A DNA stretch of 29,618 nucleotides, taken from the NCBI GenBank assembly GCA_937960785.1, contig CALGOZ010000059.1, positions 1 to 29,618 on the forward strand, given 5' to 3'. This document shows positions 17,683 through 25,143 of the stretch, piece by piece (position 1 is the stretch's first letter; every line of letters begins with the position of its first letter). The position numbers were made by a program, and so were the translations under genes. The notes beneath the pieces are model-generated. The model had not been told where the DNA came from, did no database searches, and saw only the letters and a list, made by a program, of their open reading frames with translations. The stretch is from an uncultured Pseudogracilibacillus sp. (GTDB lineage Bacteria; Bacillota; Bacilli; Bacillales; Amphibacillaceae).

Positions 17683-18981
17683 TTACTCCGTTAAGCCGAG
17701 TCGCTCAAAAATAAAATCAACATTTTTCAGGTGATACGTATAATCAAAACATGCATCAATTTCTTTCATCGTTAATTTTTCACGAACAGTTTTATCATTT
17801 TCTACTAACGACCGGAATGGGACCTTTTCCTTCCAGGCTTTCATTGCTAAGGGTTGTACGACATTATAAGCAGCTTCCCGTGCTAATCCTTTATCGATTA
17901 AACTTAATAAAACTCGTTGTGAAAAAATAACACCGTACGTCGCATCGATATTGTTCTTCATATTATCTTCATAAATAGTTAGATTTTTTACGACGTTTGT
18001 AAAACGATTTAACATATAGTTGATTGCAATCGTCGCATCTGGAATAATAATCCGTTCTGCTGAAGAGTGAGAAATATCCCTTTCATGCCAAAGTGAGACA
18101 TTTTCATAGGCAGTTACCATGTAACCACGAACGACTCGTGCCATTCCACTCATATTTTCGGAAGCGATTGGATTTCGTTTATGAGGCATCGCTGAAGAAC
18201 CTGTTTGGCCCTCATGGAAAAACTCCTCGACTTCCCGAGTTTCTGTTTTTTGAAGTCCGCGAATTTCCGTAGCAAACTTTTCGATTGATGTTGCGATTAA
18301 TGCAAGGACTGATATGTAGGCTGCATGGCGGTCCCGTTGTAATGTCTGTGTAGAAAGGGGAGCCGGCTTTAAACCTAGCTTTTCACAGACGTACTGTTCC
18401 ACATAAGGATCTATATTCGCATAGGTCCCTACTGCTCCGGATAATTTACCGTATTCAATTCGATCTGCCGCCTCATTGAATCGTTCAAGATTACGCTTCA
18501 TCTCTTCATACCATAGAGCAAGTTTCAAACCGAAAGTCGTCGGTTCTGCATGAACGCCATGGGTCCGGCCCATCATTACCGTATGTTTATGCTCTATTGC
18601 CCGCTCCTTTAATACAGCGATAAATCGTTCGAGGTCTTTACGAATAATCTCATTCGCTTGTTTGATTAAATAAGACAAAGCCGTATCGACAACGTCCGTC
18701 GATGTAAGTCCATAATGAATCCATTTTTTCTCTGAGCCTAACGATTCCGATACCGTTCGAGTAAAAGCAACGACATCATGACGGGTCTCCCGTTCAATTT
18801 CATAAATTCTTTCTACATCAAAGGATGCCTTTTCCCGAATCGTTGCGACATCTTCTTTTGGAATAACACCGAGTTCGGCCCATGCCTCACAGGCTAAAAT
18901 TTCAACTTCTAACCACGCGTTATATTTATTTTCTTCGGTCCAAATCGCACCCATCTCTTCCCGGGTATATCGTTCAATCAC
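17683..18981 (-). CDS. purB: Adenylosuccinate lyase PurB
   Basis: Fumarase/aspartase superfamily enzyme that acts twice: SAICAR to AICAR + fumarate, and adenylosuccinate to AMP + fumarate. The 432 residues show RHDVVAFTR, GLTSTDVVDTALS, MMGRTHGVHAEPTTFGLKL with the catalytic His, and the signature GSSAMPHKRNPIASENMSG. The start is GTG at 18981 with AGGAGG 8 bases upstream; the GTGA overlaps the purK stop. Because purC is missing from the operon, SAICAR must come from a purC elsewhere, or only the AMP branch remains useful. Confidence 0.97.
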   Translation of the reverse strand: MIERYTREEMGAIWTEENKYNAWLEVEILACEAWAELGVIPKEDVATIREKASFDVERIYEIERETRHDVVAFTRTVSESLGSEKKWIHYGLTSTDVVDTALSYLIKQANEIIRKDLERFIAVLKERAIEHKHTVMMGRTHGVHAEPTTFGLKLALWYEEMKRNLERFNEAADRIEYGKLSGAVGTYANIDPYVEQYVCEKLGLKPAPLSTQTLQRDRHAAYISVLALIATSIEKFATEIRGLQKTETREVEEFFHEGQTGSSAMPHKRNPIASENMSGMARVVRGYMVTAYENVSLWHERDISHSSAERIIIPDATIAINYMLNRFTNVVKNLTIYEDNMKNNIDATYGVIFSQRVLLSLIDKGLAREAAYNVVQPLAMKAWKEKVPFRSLVENDKTVREKLTMKEIDACFDYTYHLKNVDFIFERLGLTE

Positions 18982-20117
18982 AATAAGTCCTCCTCATACC
19001 GTTGAATTAGCGTCAGTAATTCTCTTAAATTTTCAGCTACTAATGTAACGTGACCCATCTTTCGCTTTTCTTTCGCTTCAGCTTTTCCGTATAAGTGAAT
19101 TGAAGCCTCCGGTAGCTCAGAAAAAGCAGTAAGCGCCCTATTCATATCTTCCCCTAAGACGTTAATCATTAACGCCTCTTTTTGTTGTTCGATATTAGGT
19201 AATGGTAGGCCACAAATCGCACGGATATGCTGACTAAATTGAGATACGTTGCAAGCTTCGATTGTAAAGTGTCCCGAATTATGAGGACGAGGTGCCATTT
19301 CATTAATAAAAATTCCATCATCTTTTACGAACATTTCAATCGCAAAGGTACCGACGATATTAATTTTTTCCGCTAACGTTTTCGCAGCAGTTAAAGCTTC
19401 CTGTTTGACTTGTTGTGAGACTCCAGCTGGGGCTAGTGTTGTATAAAGAATATGATCACGGTGTTCATTTTCCGCTAATGGGAAATACGTTATCGTACCG
19501 TCTTGAGCACGGGTGAAGACGACGGAGATCTCTTTATCAAAACTAATCCATTCTTCCATAATGAATGTGCCTCCGCGTTCGATAAATTGTACTGCAGCTT
19601 CCACATCAGCACGGGATTCTAATTTAAGTTGACCCTTTCCATCGTATCCACCAAGGCAAGTTTTAATAACAGCTGGGAAGGAGAGGTTTTTCACTGCTTC
19701 CCGTACCTCTTCCTCTGTACGTACGATATAAAAAGGTGCTACTGGTAAACCTAATTCACGCATTAACGTTTTTTCCGCTTCCCGATTTTGTGTTACTTGT
19801 AAAGCGTAGGCTCCCTGGGGTAACTTACCTTGTGCCTCGATATAACGAGCTGCCTCCAAATCTACATTCTCAAATTCGTAGGTTACTACATCAGATTTTT
19901 CCGTTAACTGTTCAATTGCATTCATATCATCGTAGGTTGCTACAATCTGTTCATCTGCTACTTGGGCTGTTGGACAATTAGGGGTTGGGTCTAAGACGAT
20001 GATGCGATAGCCATTATAACGGGCGGCAATCGCCATCATTCGACCGAGTTGTCCTCCTCCGATAATACCAATTGTTTGTGGGGGTAATATAACTTGATTA
20101 TGATTATTTGTTCGCAA
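18978..20117 (-). CDS. purK: N5-carboxyaminoimidazole ribonucleotide synthetase PurK
   Basis: ATP-grasp enzyme converting AIR, bicarbonate and ATP to N5-CAIR. The 379 residues show the N-terminal IGIIGGGQLGRMMAIAA, DVVTYEFENVD, the ATP-grasp segment FPAVIKTCLGGYDGKGQ, EEWISFDKEISVV and the metal/substrate motif INEMAPRPHNSGHFT. It begins at TTG 20117, inside the last codons of purE (14-bp overlap), with GAGGGA 7 bases upstream, and ends overlapping purB. Complete and ordinary. Confidence 0.95.
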   Translation of the reverse strand: MRTNNHNQVILPPQTIGIIGGGQLGRMMAIAARYNGYRIIVLDPTPNCPTAQVADEQIVATYDDMNAIEQLTEKSDVVTYEFENVDLEAARYIEAQGKLPQGAYALQVTQNREAEKTLMRELGLPVAPFYIVRTEEEVREAVKNLSFPAVIKTCLGGYDGKGQLKLESRADVEAAVQFIERGGTFIMEEWISFDKEISVVFTRAQDGTITYFPLAENEHRDHILYTTLAPAGVSQQVKQEALTAAKTLAEKINIVGTFAIEMFVKDDGIFINEMAPRPHNSGHFTIEACNVSQFSQHIRAICGLPLPNIEQQKEALMINVLGEDMNRALTAFSELPEASIHLYGKAEAKEKRKMGHVTLVAENLRELLTLIQRYEEDLL

Positions 20118-20595
20118 GGTCTTCCCTCATCTCATCTACATTTTTTTTCATTCTTTTACGGTATTCGTCTAATTTTTTCGCCACTGTTTCATTCTCTAGG
20201 CTAATAATTTGACCAGCAAATAGAGCTGCATTAATTGCTCCAGCTCGCCCGATTGCCATCGTGGCTGTCGGCACTCCTCCAGGCATTTGCACAATAGAAA
20301 GAAGGGAGTCCATACCACCGAGGGCACTCGTTTGCACTGGCACTCCGATTACCGGTAAGGTCGTTTGAGATGCGACCATTCCTGGCAAGTGTGCAGCTCC
20401 TCCGGCACACGCAATAATTACTTTTAAACCACGAGATTTGGCCGACTTCGCATAATCGAACATATCATCAGGAGTTCGATGTGCTGAAACGACTTCCCTT
20501 TCATATTCAATTCCTAATTGTTCTAGCGTGTCGCAGGCATGACGGATTGTTTCCCAATCCGAAATACTTCCCATGATTACTCCGACTTGGACCAT
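20104..20595 (-). CDS. purE: N5-CAIR mutase PurE (class I)
   Basis: Moves the carboxyl group of N5-CAIR to give CAIR, acting after PurK. The 163 residues show VIMGSISDWE, the catalytic EREVVSAHRTPDDMF (His), IACAGGAAHLPGMVAS, PVIGVPVQTSALGGMDSLLSIVQMPGGVP and GAINAALFAGQII. First gene of the operon; ATG at 20595 with AGGTG 4-5 bases upstream. The leader carries a guanine riboswitch and terminator, so expression should fall when guanine is plentiful. Confidence 0.97.
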   Translation of the reverse strand: MVQVGVIMGSISDWETIRHACDTLEQLGIEYEREVVSAHRTPDDMFDYAKSAKSRGLKVIIACAGGAAHLPGMVASQTTLPVIGVPVQTSALGGMDSLLSIVQMPGGVPTATMAIGRAGAINAALFAGQIISLENETVAKKLDEYRKRMKKNVDEMREDLANK

Positions 20596-20627
20596 TTTTT
20601 CACCTCAAATTCCGTTAAAAGCAAAAA

Positions 20628-20672
20628 AGTCTATTCTACCCCCTATTTTATCTAGGGGAATACGAATAGACT
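20628..20672 (-). terminator. Riboswitch-controlled attenuator before purE
   Basis: Arms AATAGACT/AGTCTATT and CCCCTA/TAGGGG pair into a long hairpin ending in TTTTTT on the minus strand, 33 bp before the purE ATG. It lies downstream of the guanine aptamer, the arrangement of the B. subtilis purE leader, where ligand binding favours termination. Confidence 0.9.
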
Positions 20673-20720
20673 GCTTTTTTCATTTTATTTTTTGCATAAG
20701 TATACAAAATATGTCAACCT

Positions 20721-20790
20721 CTTCCATAGTCGTAGCATTTACGGTGCTTACGTAGAAACTTTTGAGCCATATTCTCAAAATTATATGGAG
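20721..20790 (-). promoter_or_regulatory. Guanine-class purine riboswitch aptamer (purE leader)
   Basis: Minus strand. P1 pairs CTCCATA with TATGGAAG; P2 is TTTTGAG/CTCAAAA around AATATGG; then GTTTCTAC; P3 is CGTAAGC/GCTACG (one bulged A) around ACCGTAAAT; J3/1 reads GACTATGG. The base at the ligand-reading position is C, which predicts guanine/hypoxanthine rather than adenine. Confidence 0.95.
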
Positions 20791-20805
20791 CTTCTTTTTA
20801 TTTAT

Positions 20806-20864
20806 TTGTTCACGTTACTAGTATAGCAAAGTTTAAAATTAATCGTCAACAAATGTGTGAACAA
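20806..20864. repeat. Inverted repeat TTGTTCAC/GTGAACAA flanking the purE promoter
   Basis: A perfect 8-bp inverted repeat (20806-20813 and 20857-20864) brackets the -35 and -10 elements. The GAACAA part resembles the PurR box core (CGAACAWT) of B. subtilis, though CG is TG here. It could be a PurR operator pair; spacing differs from the classical arrangement. Confidence 0.45.
20820..20849 (-). promoter_or_regulatory. SigA promoter of the purine operon
   Basis: TTGACG (20844-20849) and TATACT (20820-20825) separated by 18 bases, placed so that the transcript would start shortly before the riboswitch aptamer. Confidence 0.8.
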
Positions 20865-20868
20865 TTAT

Positions 20869-21549
20869 TTACAATTTTGGCTTAACATTCGGCTTTTGGG
20901 ATAAAGGTTTATCGTGAGGGGGGGTGATTTCGACTTCCGCTTCGTAATCATCCTCTTTCTCCTCCCTTACTTGATCAAGCTTTTCTTTTCGTTCTGCTTC
21001 TTGTTCCGCTTCGATAATTCGTTGTTTACGAACTTGCTTTAACCAAAAACCTCCTTGAATATGCTTCGGTTCATAACTAATGATGAATGCCTTTGGATCG
21101 ATATCCGTAATTATTTTATATAAAAACAATTCTTGTTTGCGCGGGGCTAACACTTGAATCGATAAACGATCCCCTTCCATTCCATAAGACTTCCAAGTTG
21201 TCACTCCGAAACCTTTTTCTCGTAATTTTTTTGTAAAAGGTAGTTCTGGGTTTGTAGATATGACATTTACGGTAATATAACCTAAAGCGAGACGTTCCTC
21301 AATCTTTGAACCTATGATAATTCCAAGAGCAAAACCGATAGCATAAGCGATAATATTTTGAATTTCTTCTAAGTTGTCCAATACGATACTTAAACCGATA
21401 ATATAAACAACCACTTCAAAGGTACTTGCAAGCGCTGCTAAATAACGCCTTCCTTTTAAAGTTAGTATCATTCGCATCGTTGAGAAGGATACGTAGACAA
21501 TATTAATAACTAAAATAGTAAGGACAATTCCGTAAGCATTAGATAACAT
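20869..21549 (-). CDS. yebE: UPF0316/DUF2179 membrane protein (YebE-like)
   Basis: Membrane protein of the YebE (UPF0316) family, role unknown. The 226 residues have three predicted N-terminal membrane segments within about residues 5-85 (IVLTILVINIVYVSF, YLAALASTFEVVVYIIGLS, IIAYAIGFALGIIIG), followed by a cytoplasmic DUF2179 domain with KIEERLALGYITVNVIS, DRLSIQVLAPRKQELFLY and DIDPKAFIISYEPKHIQGGFWLK, then a charged, Glu-rich tail. The frame is open further upstream, but AAGGAGG selects ATG at 21549. It sits just upstream of the purE leader as in B. subtilis. The small yebG (NETI motif) gene that I recall lying between them there was not found. Confidence 0.88.
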   Translation of the reverse strand: MLSNAYGIVLTILVINIVYVSFSTMRMILTLKGRRYLAALASTFEVVVYIIGLSIVLDNLEEIQNIIAYAIGFALGIIIGSKIEERLALGYITVNVISTNPELPFTKKLREKGFGVTTWKSYGMEGDRLSIQVLAPRKQELFLYKIITDIDPKAFIISYEPKHIQGGFWLKQVRKQRIIEAEQEAERKEKLDQVREEKEDDYEAEVEITPPHDKPLSQKPNVKPKL

Positions 21550-21674
21550 TGACATTCCTCCTTGAGGATCGTTTGAAGGTAACCTGTTTACTGCTGTAGA
21601 CTTTTGCACGTCTCTTTCGCTTCATATGATATAGTTAAAAGTAATCGTCTGAAACTGTAGAAGAGGTGTAAACT

Positions 21675-22862
21675 GTGCAGAGACAATCGTTATTTCCATT
21701 GAAGTCGTTGCTTTTTTTATTCCATGCAACGAATACAATTATTATAAGCTTCCTACCTTTATATTTACAATACAAGGGATTAAATGGGACAGAGATTGGT
21801 TGGGTTTTAGCAATAGGGCCTTTCGCTTCAATTATATCACAACCCTTTTGGGGTTATTTAAGCGACAAGTATAATACGGTCAAACGTATGTTACTTATTT
21901 CCGTTATCGGTATGTTAATAGCAAGTGTAATCTTTTTTCAGATGAATCATTTGCTTGCGATTTTATGTATTGGAGCGATTTTTTACTTTTTTTCTTCTCC
22001 GGTTGGGGCTTTAAGTGATAGTTTAGCTCAGAGGAGAGCTGATGAGTTAGGTATCTCTTTCGGCTCAATCCGTACGTGGGGATCGATCGGTTTTGCCTTT
22101 TCCTCTTTAGTCGTCGGACAAATATTAACGACAATCGGAATCGGCAATATGGTTTGGGCTTATTTATTTTTCGGATCGATTTTACTCATCGTCGTCTTTT
22201 TAATCGAAGACGTCCCAGCAAAAGATCATTCCGTATCAGGAAGAGACGTTATTTCCTTACTTAAACAAGCGCCTTATACGTTATTTTTGCTATCTATGGT
22301 ATTTATTACAATTACTCATCGGGCAAATGATAGTTTTATCGGACTTTATATTGCCGATTTAGGAGGTAGTGAATCCCTCGTTGGAATCGCATGGTTTATC
22401 GGCTTAATTAGTGAAGCGACAATTTTCGCCTTGGCGGTCTTTTGGTTCCGAAAGTTTAATCCTATCTTCTTTCTTATTATAGCTAGTCTATTGTATGCAC
22501 TACGGTGGTTATTATTCGGAATTTCTGATTCACCGTATACGATTATCGCCTTACAACTATTACATGGATTAACCTTTGGTGTCTTTTATGTTGCTTCTTT
22601 TGAATTTGTGTCGAAACTAGTGCCAGGAAAACTAATCGCAACAGGACATTTAATTTTTTATTCTGTATTTTTTGGCGTATCCGGTATTATCGGCTCTTTA
22701 GTAGGAGGAAAAGTAATCGACCTCTACTCAATAATAACCTTATATAAAATGATGACCTTGTTGGCGATGGTTGGAATTGCTCTATTTATCGCTTATTATG
22801 TATGGTTGCAACGAAAGACTAATAAAACAGCTCAAAACCATCATGAACAGGCTGGAACCTAA
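21675..22862 (+). CDS. MFS transporter of the nucleoside/LacY-like group (YwbF-type)
   Basis: 395-residue major facilitator protein with about 12 hydrophobic segments. GYLSDKYNTVKRMLL between segments 2 and 3 is the standard MFS loop motif, and FGSIRTWGSIGFAFSSLVVG is characteristic of the MFS_1-like/nucleoside symporter group. GTG at 21675 is preceded by AGAGGTG. It is the only intact plus-strand gene in the window, transcribed divergently from yebE. Its place between purine genes and pbuG makes a nucleoside or sugar substrate plausible, but the sequence does not decide it. Confidence 0.8.
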   Translation: MQRQSLFPLKSLLFLFHATNTIIISFLPLYLQYKGLNGTEIGWVLAIGPFASIISQPFWGYLSDKYNTVKRMLLISVIGMLIASVIFFQMNHLLAILCIGAIFYFFSSPVGALSDSLAQRRADELGISFGSIRTWGSIGFAFSSLVVGQILTTIGIGNMVWAYLFFGSILLIVVFLIEDVPAKDHSVSGRDVISLLKQAPYTLFLLSMVFITITHRANDSFIGLYIADLGGSESLVGIAWFIGLISEATIFALAVFWFRKFNPIFFLIIASLLYALRWLLFGISDSPYTIIALQLLHGLTFGVFYVASFEFVSKLVPGKLIATGHLIFYSVFFGVSGIIGSLVGGKVIDLYSIITLYKMMTLLAMVGIALFIAYYVWLQRKTNKTAQNHHEQAGT

Positions 22863-23207
22863 GTTAGCAAGAATCTAGCTTAGGGATTTTGGTTTATCAG
22901 GGCTCTTAATTACGATAATGGTGGTTTATGAGATATATCTTGAAAATGTTACACTCTTCTATAACAATTATTTAATGAAGTAAGATTAGAAGCATCTTTT
23001 GTACCACTAGCAGAAATATTTAGAAATTGTAGCATAGCGGGGAGATGCAATATATCTCAATTCATGCAATAACGATGAATGAAACATAGTGGATCCGACC
23101 ACTGTAGCGCAGTTTTCAAAATTCAATAAGCCAGATACAGTAGAATCACCCAATATGATAAAACTCAGAAATGAAGCATAGTAGAGAACAGACTTTACCT
23201 ACTATAT
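22863..23207. other. Spacer without a recognisable gene; weak degenerate repeats
   Basis: 345 bp between the MFS gene and the shared terminator. Reading frames are short (an open minus-strand stretch of about 60 codons has no family resemblance and no start with a ribosome binding site). Variants of GAAGCATAGTAG recur near 23028, 23078, 23103, 23133 and 23170. Probably decayed or non-coding. Confidence 0.4.
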
Positions 23208-23248
23208 AAAAAATCCCCTTAGCTAGACATAGGCTAAGGGGATTTTTT
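23208..23248. terminator. Bidirectional terminator between the MFS gene and pbuG
   Basis: ATCCCCTTAGC (23213-23223) and GCTAAGGGGAT (23233-23243) form an 11-bp GC-rich stem with a 9-base loop, flanked by A6 and T6 runs, so it can terminate transcripts from both sides. It serves the convergent MFS and pbuG genes. Confidence 0.93.
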
Positions 23249-23265
23249 GATTAATAGTTTATATT

Positions 23266-24600
23266 CTACTGTAAGAAAATGAAATATAAAACAAAGATAA
23301 CAGACAATCCATAAATAACTGGGTTAATTTCTTTCGCACGGCCTTGCATAATCATCGTAATTGGATAAAATATAAATCCGATCGCAATACCTGTCGCAAT
23401 CGAATACGTTAGAGGCATTGCAATAATCGTTAAAAAGGCCGGCACTGCAATTTCAAAACGTTCCCATTCGATATCTTTAAGTGCCTTAGACATTAAGACA
23501 CCAACGATAATTAATGCCGGTGCTGTTACTTCTGATGTAATTACTGCTAATAGCGGTGAAAAAAATAAAGCTAACAAGAAAAATCCTGCAGTTACTACAG
23601 AAGCAAAACCTGTCCTACCGCCAACAGCAACCCCGGAAGAAGATTCAACAAAAGACGTCGTTGTCGATGTTCCAACTACAGAACCGACAACTGTCGCTGC
23701 TGAGTCCGCAAACAATGCTCTTCCGGCACGCGGTAACTTATCATTCTTCATTAAACCTGCTTGGTTAGCAACTGCTACTAATGTTCCAGCGGTATCGAAA
23801 AAGTCTACGAATAAAAATGTTAAAATAACGACGAGCATTTGCAAGGTGAAAATATCACCAAAATTAACGAACGCTTGTCCAAAAGTCGGCGCTAAGCTTG
23901 GTGGAGTACTTACAATATCGTTAAGCCCACTCGGTGTACTAATTAAGCCGAAGATCATTCCGACGATCGAAGTAATAATCATACCGTAAAAAATACCACC
24001 ACGAATGTTTAAAGATAATAAAATAACTGAAATAACAATTCCAAATATTGCTAACATAACTGGTGGTGATGTAAGATCGCCTAAGGCTACTAATGTCGCT
24101 TCATCGCCAACGATAATTCCGGCATTTTGAAAACCGATAAATGCGATAAAAAATCCGATTCCTGCACCTACTGCTAACTTCAAATTCGGTGGAATCATAT
24201 TAATAATTTTCTCTCGTAAACCAGATAACGTTAATAAAATAAAAATAACTCCAGAAACAAAAACTCCTGATAAAGCCGTTTGCCACGGAATTCCGTAACC
24301 GAGTACGACTGTATAAGCGAAGAAAGCATTCAAGCCCATCCCCGGAGCAAGTCCGATCGGATAACGGGCAAGTACTCCCATTAATAATGTACCAATCGCT
24401 GCGGCAATGGCTGTAGCCGTAAAGACAGCTCCTTGGTCCATCCGGGTTATACCTTCTGGTAATTGTTCAACCCCCTCTAGAGAAAGGACCGACGGGTTGA
24501 CGAATAATACGTAAGCCATCGCTAAAAAAGTCGTCAGACCAGCCATAAATTCCGTACGATAATTCGTGCCGAGTTCTTCAAACTGAAAATACCTCTTCAA
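23266..24600 (-). CDS. pbuG: Hypoxanthine/guanine permease PbuG (NCS2/AzgA-type)
   Basis: Proton-coupled uptake of hypoxanthine and guanine. The 444 residues begin MKRYFQFEELGTNYRTEFMAGLTTFLAMAYVLFVNP, typical of AzgA-type permeases, and carry GLAPGMGLNAFFAYTVV, LKLAVGAGIGFFIAFIGFQNAG, FVDFFDTAGTLVAVANQAG and SSSGVAVGGRTGF, with 12-14 hydrophobic segments. I chose TTG at 24600, 8 bases after AAGGAGG; a second TTG at 24603 is also possible. A guanine riboswitch and terminator precede it, so guanine should repress its own import. If the purine operon really is crippled, this importer would be a main purine source. Confidence 0.95.
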   Translation of the reverse strand: MKRYFQFEELGTNYRTEFMAGLTTFLAMAYVLFVNPSVLSLEGVEQLPEGITRMDQGAVFTATAIAAAIGTLLMGVLARYPIGLAPGMGLNAFFAYTVVLGYGIPWQTALSGVFVSGVIFILLTLSGLREKIINMIPPNLKLAVGAGIGFFIAFIGFQNAGIIVGDEATLVALGDLTSPPVMLAIFGIVISVILLSLNIRGGIFYGMIITSIVGMIFGLISTPSGLNDIVSTPPSLAPTFGQAFVNFGDIFTLQMLVVILTFLFVDFFDTAGTLVAVANQAGLMKNDKLPRAGRALFADSAATVVGSVVGTSTTTSFVESSSGVAVGGRTGFASVVTAGFFLLALFFSPLLAVITSEVTAPALIIVGVLMSKALKDIEWERFEIAVPAFLTIIAMPLTYSIATGIAIGFIFYPITMIMQGRAKEINPVIYGLSVIFVLYFIFLQ

Positions 24601-24651
24601 CAAAAGTTCCTCCTTCAATTTTACGTACAAATCGACTGGAAAAATAGAAAA

Positions 24652-24671
24652 GCACTCTTATCAAAGAGTGC
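24652..24671 (-). terminator. Riboswitch-controlled attenuator before pbuG
   Basis: GCACTCTT/AAGAGTGC, an 8-bp stem with a 4-base loop, followed on the minus strand by TTTTCTATTTTT, 51 bp before the pbuG start. It lies about 80 bases after the aptamer. Confidence 0.9.
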
Positions 24672-24750
24672 TACTTACGTAAAATAAAGGTAGGCGAAAT
24701 TTAGTTCATACCGTTAGAGGGCATTAATTTCGCTACAAAATCTCTATTTT

Positions 24751-24816
24751 AACGTAGTTAGACTATTTACGGTAGTCTAGTAGAAACTCCAAAGCCGATT
24801 CTTCAGATTATACGTT
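24751..24816 (-). promoter_or_regulatory. Guanine-class purine riboswitch aptamer (pbuG leader)
   Basis: Minus strand. P1 AACGTA/TACGTT; P2 CTGAAG/CTTTGG with two wobble pairs and loop AATCGG; then AGTTTCTAC; P3 TAGACT/AGTCTA around ACCGTAAAT; J3/1 AACTACG. The ligand-reading base is C, predicting guanine/hypoxanthine. The P2 loop departs from the usual GATATGG. Confidence 0.92.
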
Positions 24817-24837
24817 AATTTATTTGATTTAAATTTA

Positions 24838-24866
24838 ATCATACTCGTTTCTCCATCATTCGTCAA
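24838..24866 (-). promoter_or_regulatory. SigA promoter of pbuG
   Basis: TTGACG (24861-24866) and TATGAT (24838-24843) with 17-base spacing, just upstream of the aptamer. The -35 and its context (GTTGACG) resemble the purE promoter. Confidence 0.75.
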
Positions 24867-24983
24867 CAAAAAGATTTATTCGAGGTGCCACGAAATAGTA
24901 TAACTTTACTTTCTGAAAAATAAGCTACTGAAAATCCACACTCTAACTCCGAAATAACTTAATACGTAACACATTTATTTAGT

Positions 24984-25142
24984 TTAATCGAGCAATCGAT
25001 TATTTTCATCAACAGATAATATTTTAGTTTCTTTTGATGATGTGAGCATTCCTGTTCCATGGCAAACACTACACTTATACTGCCAACCTTCATCATCGAC
25101 TTGTTTTCCCGTGCCATCACAAGCGATACACTGCTTTTTCAT
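24984..25142 (-). CDS. Small double CxxCxGxG zinc-finger protein coupled to aconitase
   Basis: 52-residue protein beginning MKKQCIACDGTGKQVDDEGW. It has two DnaJ-type zinc-binding motifs, CIACDGTG (from residue 5) and CSVCHGTG (from residue 24), 16 residues apart, followed by a polar tail. The ATG is one base beyond the aconitase stop (TGAAATG), and its AAAGGAG lies inside the last aconitase codons, so the two are translationally coupled. One zinc ion bound by four cysteines is likely. Function unknown; a chaperone-like or cluster-delivery role for the Fe-S aconitase is only a guess from position. No clear terminator follows before the pbuG promoter. Confidence 0.85.
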   Translation of the reverse strand: MKKQCIACDGTGKQVDDEGWQYKCSVCHGTGMLTSSKETKILSVDENNRLLD

Positions 25143-25143
25143 T

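Noticed and set aside
20721..20790. Adenine riboswitch
   Set aside because: The ligand-reading base is C in both aptamers, not T, and both control guanine-regulated gene types.
22865..23190. Short open frames in the spacer on both strands
   Set aside because: They lack starts with ribosome binding sites, show no family resemblance and are broken by stops.
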